Shown here one piece after another: positions 61,446 to 64,000 of a DNA stretch of 64,000 bases. Each line of letters starts with the position of its first letter. Position 1 is the stretch's first letter. The position numbers and the translations under genes are program-made. Source of the stretch: Pseudoalteromonas piscicida (GTDB taxonomy: Bacteria; Pseudomonadota; Gammaproteobacteria; Enterobacterales; Alteromonadaceae); the NCBI RefSeq assembly GCF_000238315.3, contig NZ_CP011924.1, positions 269,501-333,500 on the forward strand, given 5' to 3'. The notes below the pieces were generated by a model. It was not told where the DNA came from, searched no databases, and was given only the letters and a program-made list of their open reading frames with translations.

Positions 61446-64000
61446 TTAAAGTTTGAGTTCTAAGCCAATCGAAATGGTTTGGCCAGGTTCAGGCATCGCA
61501 ACGATTGAGCCGGTTGAAACCTTATACTGATCGGTCAAGTTGGTGATCGCTAGGTTGCCTTTGATGCTGTCGCTAAAGATATAATCAAGGTAAAAGTCGA
61601 GCTGATAGCCTGCTGGAATATACTCAAGTGCAGTTACCCCAGTCCCTGCCAAAAAGCCACCTGGATGATGTTTCTCAGAGTGCTTTTTGTAAGTAAAACC
61701 CGTATCAACTGTGTCGTTAAAGAGTGTCATACCAAGCGTTGCGATATAGCTTTTTTCAGGCGGCACACGAAGCGGTGTTAAACTCCCCGCGAAGCCAGTG
61801 GAATTACAAGTATCGACACCTACAGCTTCAGCCATTAAGCGCGAGCACATTTTGACGTCGGTGTACTTTGTGTAAGATAGCCTGCTGTAAAATAAGTCGC
61901 TTTGGTAATGAAGACCAAATTCCGTGCCAGGCAGTTCAAACTTATCATAGTTGGTAAAAGTGAACTTTTGATCCCATGAAGGTGCATCGGGTTTAGGTAA
62001 GAAGCCCGTAGCCAACATACTTTCAATATTAGTGTAGAAGTACTCCGCCGAGATAATTAGCTTATCCCCGTGATTGAGTAAGTTGCTAAAATCACTCTCA
62101 AAACCAATATCATACGATTTCGTTTTTTCGGGGGTGATCGGGTAATCACTGGAGTAAGAAAACACCTCATTAGAAACCGTTGTTTCGTACAGGTTTGGCA
62201 TACGATATGCGTTGCTATATTTGGCTTTAATGGCAGTATTATCAAACAGTTGATAATTTGCTTGTACGGTCACATCGGCTTTAGCATCAAATGTAAGCTT
62301 TTCTCCTGTTTGATAGTCCTCATTCACCGAGTCGTGAAGGTTTACGTTCAGTGCAAGCTCTACTGGTGCAAGATCGATATTGGCATTTGCAAATAACGCT
62401 CGTTTTGTTTGCTTACCGTGTCGTGAAGTTGACTTTAATTTGAAATCATCAGAGTGCCATGGGCGCTTAAAGTTGTTTTTCCAGTCTCTATGAGGCGACA
62501 ACTCTTCAGCCTGCCAAGATAGCCCGTATGTCAATGTCACAGGCGTATTTGCAAGCGATAATGCGGAGGTATTAAATACACTTACCCCGTGGCGTTTGTT
62601 GTTAAAACGGTGGAAGTATTGCCCTGCATTTTCACCTAGGTTACTGCCAAGGGCATTGTACTGTTGTAACCTCGCGCTGGTACGCCAAACGTTAACACTG
62701 AGGTCGACTAATGAGTTATTACTTGGTAAAAAGCGGTATAGTGCGCTAGTACTATTGACCAGAGCAGAGCCCGGAGCCCACTGCGGCATAGTTTCTACGC
62801 CTTCAGGAATTTCTTCGGACATCCATTGCTCTTGGCCATGCTCATCGATCACCTTCCAAAACTTGGTGTCGCCGGCTCTTTGTTTGTACCAGTAGGTGGC
62901 CAGCATTTCTCCTGCTTCTTGTTTATGGTAACGTGTGTTCACCTCTAATGATTGTTCGTCCGTAAATGCATAAGTTAGTTTGGCAAGATATGAGTCGCTT
63001 TCAAAGCTTGTATTGACGACTTCGCCATTTTGGTTAACGGGTGGTGGGATCAGAATGACTTCTGTGACTTCATCATACTGTTTTCCATGCTCGGTTGAAG
63101 GCACCCAGCGAATGTACTCTTTAGACTCAACGAAATCGTTAAAGCCATTTTTTCCGGCAAAGTAGTTACCGACCTTTTTCTTACTGTAAGCAAGCACCGC
63201 TTGTAAGTTATCCTGTTGGTAGGCGGTTGCTAGCGTAAATCCACCGCCTGCAAAATCGAGCGTGTCATTGTGGTTGCTTACCTCGTAATAACTTTGCAGG
63301 CCAAAGCTTTCCGGTACTTCAGGTGTTCTATTGTTGTTATGCGTATTAACCTTAACCAAAGCGCCATAACGCTTACCGTCTTGGAGAATATCTTGCGTGC
63401 CTAAGGTGCGGATATTGACTGTTCCGCCGATTGCGCCAGAGCCAAATGGTGATGCTTTGGCCGATGCGCCTTTTTCAACATTGACCGAGCTTATCAGGTT
63501 TGAATCGATATAGGTTCTATCCGACGAGCCCATATAGCCGCGGTTTGTGTGCGTTGATTGCAAACTGCCATCGATGAAAATTGGTACTCGTCCTTCGCCT
63601 TGGACTCCACGAATACCGATATCAAGCGCACCAGCTTCGTTTCGAATATTGTTTGCCTCTATACCTGAAAACGTTGAGAAAATATCCGAGTTAGATAAAC
63701 CTTTGGTTCGAGCAATCTGTTCACGATTAAGATTGAGTTTATCGCCTTTGACAGTGATGACTTCAATATTATCTTGCGGATTTGGTGTTTGCTTGTGCTT
63801 AGCCTGAGTGTTATTGGATTGGCCTTTTGCTGGCGTTAACTCGCTAATCGCCGCTTTAATAACGATGTTATTGTCGATAATACTCGCCATTAGCGGACTA
63901 CCTTTCAATGTACGCTCTAGTGCCTCGGTTAAACTTACCTCCCCTTTGAGTGCTGGGGCTTGCAGGCCATTTAATAGTTTCGCATCGGCAATTAGATTCA
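61446..64000 (-). CDS. TonB-dependent heme-type receptor with N-terminal STN domain (5' end outside)
   Basis: At least 850 aa. An apparent start at 63908 is internal: the frame stays open to the window edge and codes there for ADAKLLNGLQAPALKGEVSL and EALERTLKGSPL, an STN (secretin/TonB N-terminal) domain used by FecA/HasR-type transducers. The plug contains LDIGIRGVQGEGRVPIFIDG and VNVEKGASAKASPFGSGAIGG; the barrel has AYRMPNLYE near the FRAP/NPNL region of heme receptors and ends in a Leu-Lys-Leu strand. With heme oxygenase next door, a HasR-like heme receptor is most likely. STN suggests regulation by a sigma/anti-sigma pair beyond the right edge. Confidence 0.82.
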   Translation of the reverse strand, partial: NLIADAKLLNGLQAPALKGEVSLTEALERTLKGSPLMASIIDNNIVIKAAISELTPAKGQSNNTQAKHKQTPNPQDNIEVITVKGDKLNLNREQIARTKGLSNSDIFSTFSGIEANNIRNEAGALDIGIRGVQGEGRVPIFIDGSLQSTHTNRGYMGSSDRTYIDSNLISSVNVEKGASAKASPFGSGAIGGTVNIRTLGTQDILQDGKRYGALVKVNTHNNNRTPEVPESFGLQSYYEVSNHNDTLDFAGGGFTLATAYQQDNLQAVLAYSKKKVGNYFAGKNGFNDFVESKEYIRWVPSTEHGKQYDEVTEVILIPPPVNQNGEVVNTSFESDSYLAKLTYAFTDEQSLEVNTRYHKQEAGEMLATYWYKQRAGDTKFWKVIDEHGQEQWMSEEIPEGVETMPQWAPGSALVNSTSALYRFLPSNNSLVDLSVNVWRTSARLQQYNALGSNLGENAGQYFHRFNNKRHGVSVFNTSALSLANTPVTLTYGLSWQAEELSPHRDWKNNFKRPWHSDDFKLKSTSRHGKQTKRALFANANIDLAPVELALNVNLHDSVNEDYQTGEKLTFDAKADVTVQANYQLFDNTAIKAKYSNAYRMPNLYETTVSNEVFSYSSDYPITPEKTKSYDIGFESDFSNLLNHGDKLIISAEYFYTNIESMLATGFLPKPDAPSWDQKFTFTNYDKFELPGTEFGLHYQSDLFYSRLSYTKYTDVKMCSRLMAEAVGVDTCNSTGFAGSLTPLRVPPEKSYIATLGMTLFNDTVDTGFTYKKHSEKHHPGGFLAGTGVTALEYIPAGYQLDFYLDYIFSDSIKGNLAITNLTDQYKVSTGSIVAMPEPGQTISIGLELKL

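Overview
The window reads as chromosome of a marine gammaproteobacterium, most likely Pseudoalteromonas or a close Alteromonadales relative. This is inferred from gene content: a quinoprotein amino-acid oxidase with its flavoprotein partner, several TonB-dependent receptors, a MetJ-type operator before metA, a MetH split into two proteins, HrpB, HugZ-like and heme oxygenase genes. No rRNA, tRNA or CRISPR array was recognised.

Layout. 1-3.8 kb: 3' part of a LodA/GoxA-like CTQ oxidase, its LodB/GoxB-like flavoprotein and a PAS protein. 3.8-5.1 kb: decayed remains of an export/two-component cassette (HlyD-type adaptor fused to a histidine kinase by deletion), whose fuller relative lies at 45.2-52.3 kb. 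5.2-8.0 kb: an AT-rich module of two convergent genes (GNAT-like membrane protein; frameshifted methyltransferase) bounded by a perfect 23-bp inverted repeat that carries both ribosome binding sites and start codons, with a tyrosine recombinase directly adjoining. 8.1-12.7 kb: a VOC / ene-reductase / PEBP / polysaccharide deacetylase / SnoaL-like operon with a divergent LysR gene. 12.8-17.3 kb: a HAD phosphatase, two small Cys-rich peptides with a shared leader, a gamma-glutamyltransferase carrying a 1,133-bp tandem duplication, and a MITE-like repeat. 17.4-21.5 kb: siderophore uptake (PepSY membrane protein, TonB receptor, Fur-box candidate). 21.6-30.7 kb: mostly secreted or envelope proteins, several unrecognised; one has a hexanucleotide tandem repeat in its signal peptide. 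30.9-36.6 kb: EamA transporter, then metA and the two-part metH. 36.7-44.4 kb: third leader-type peptide, a binding-protein/diguanylate-cyclase pair, hrpB, an MBL-fold enzyme, a coiled-coil membrane protein. 44.7-52.3 kb: DUF1496 protein and the adaptor-ABC-response regulator-kinase operon behind a sigma-54 promoter candidate, with an in-frame stop in the adaptor gene. 52.3-64 kb: lipoprotein, MATE exporter with AraC-type regulator, GNAT, HugZ-like protein, chemoreceptor, ParS-like protein, second copy of the MITE-like repeat, YbaN, heme oxygenase and a TonB receptor whose open frame runs off the right edge through an STN domain.

How parts fit. Heme/iron acquisition is served by two clusters (17.4-21.5 and 56.8-64 kb). 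The 45-52 kb operon looks self-regulated: its kinase and sigma-54 activator probably control the promoter at its own 5' end. The most novel-looking item is the 5.26-7.96 kb recombinase-flanked module, built so that inversion would put either gene behind the same outside promoter. The three small leader-type peptides are the second most interesting item.
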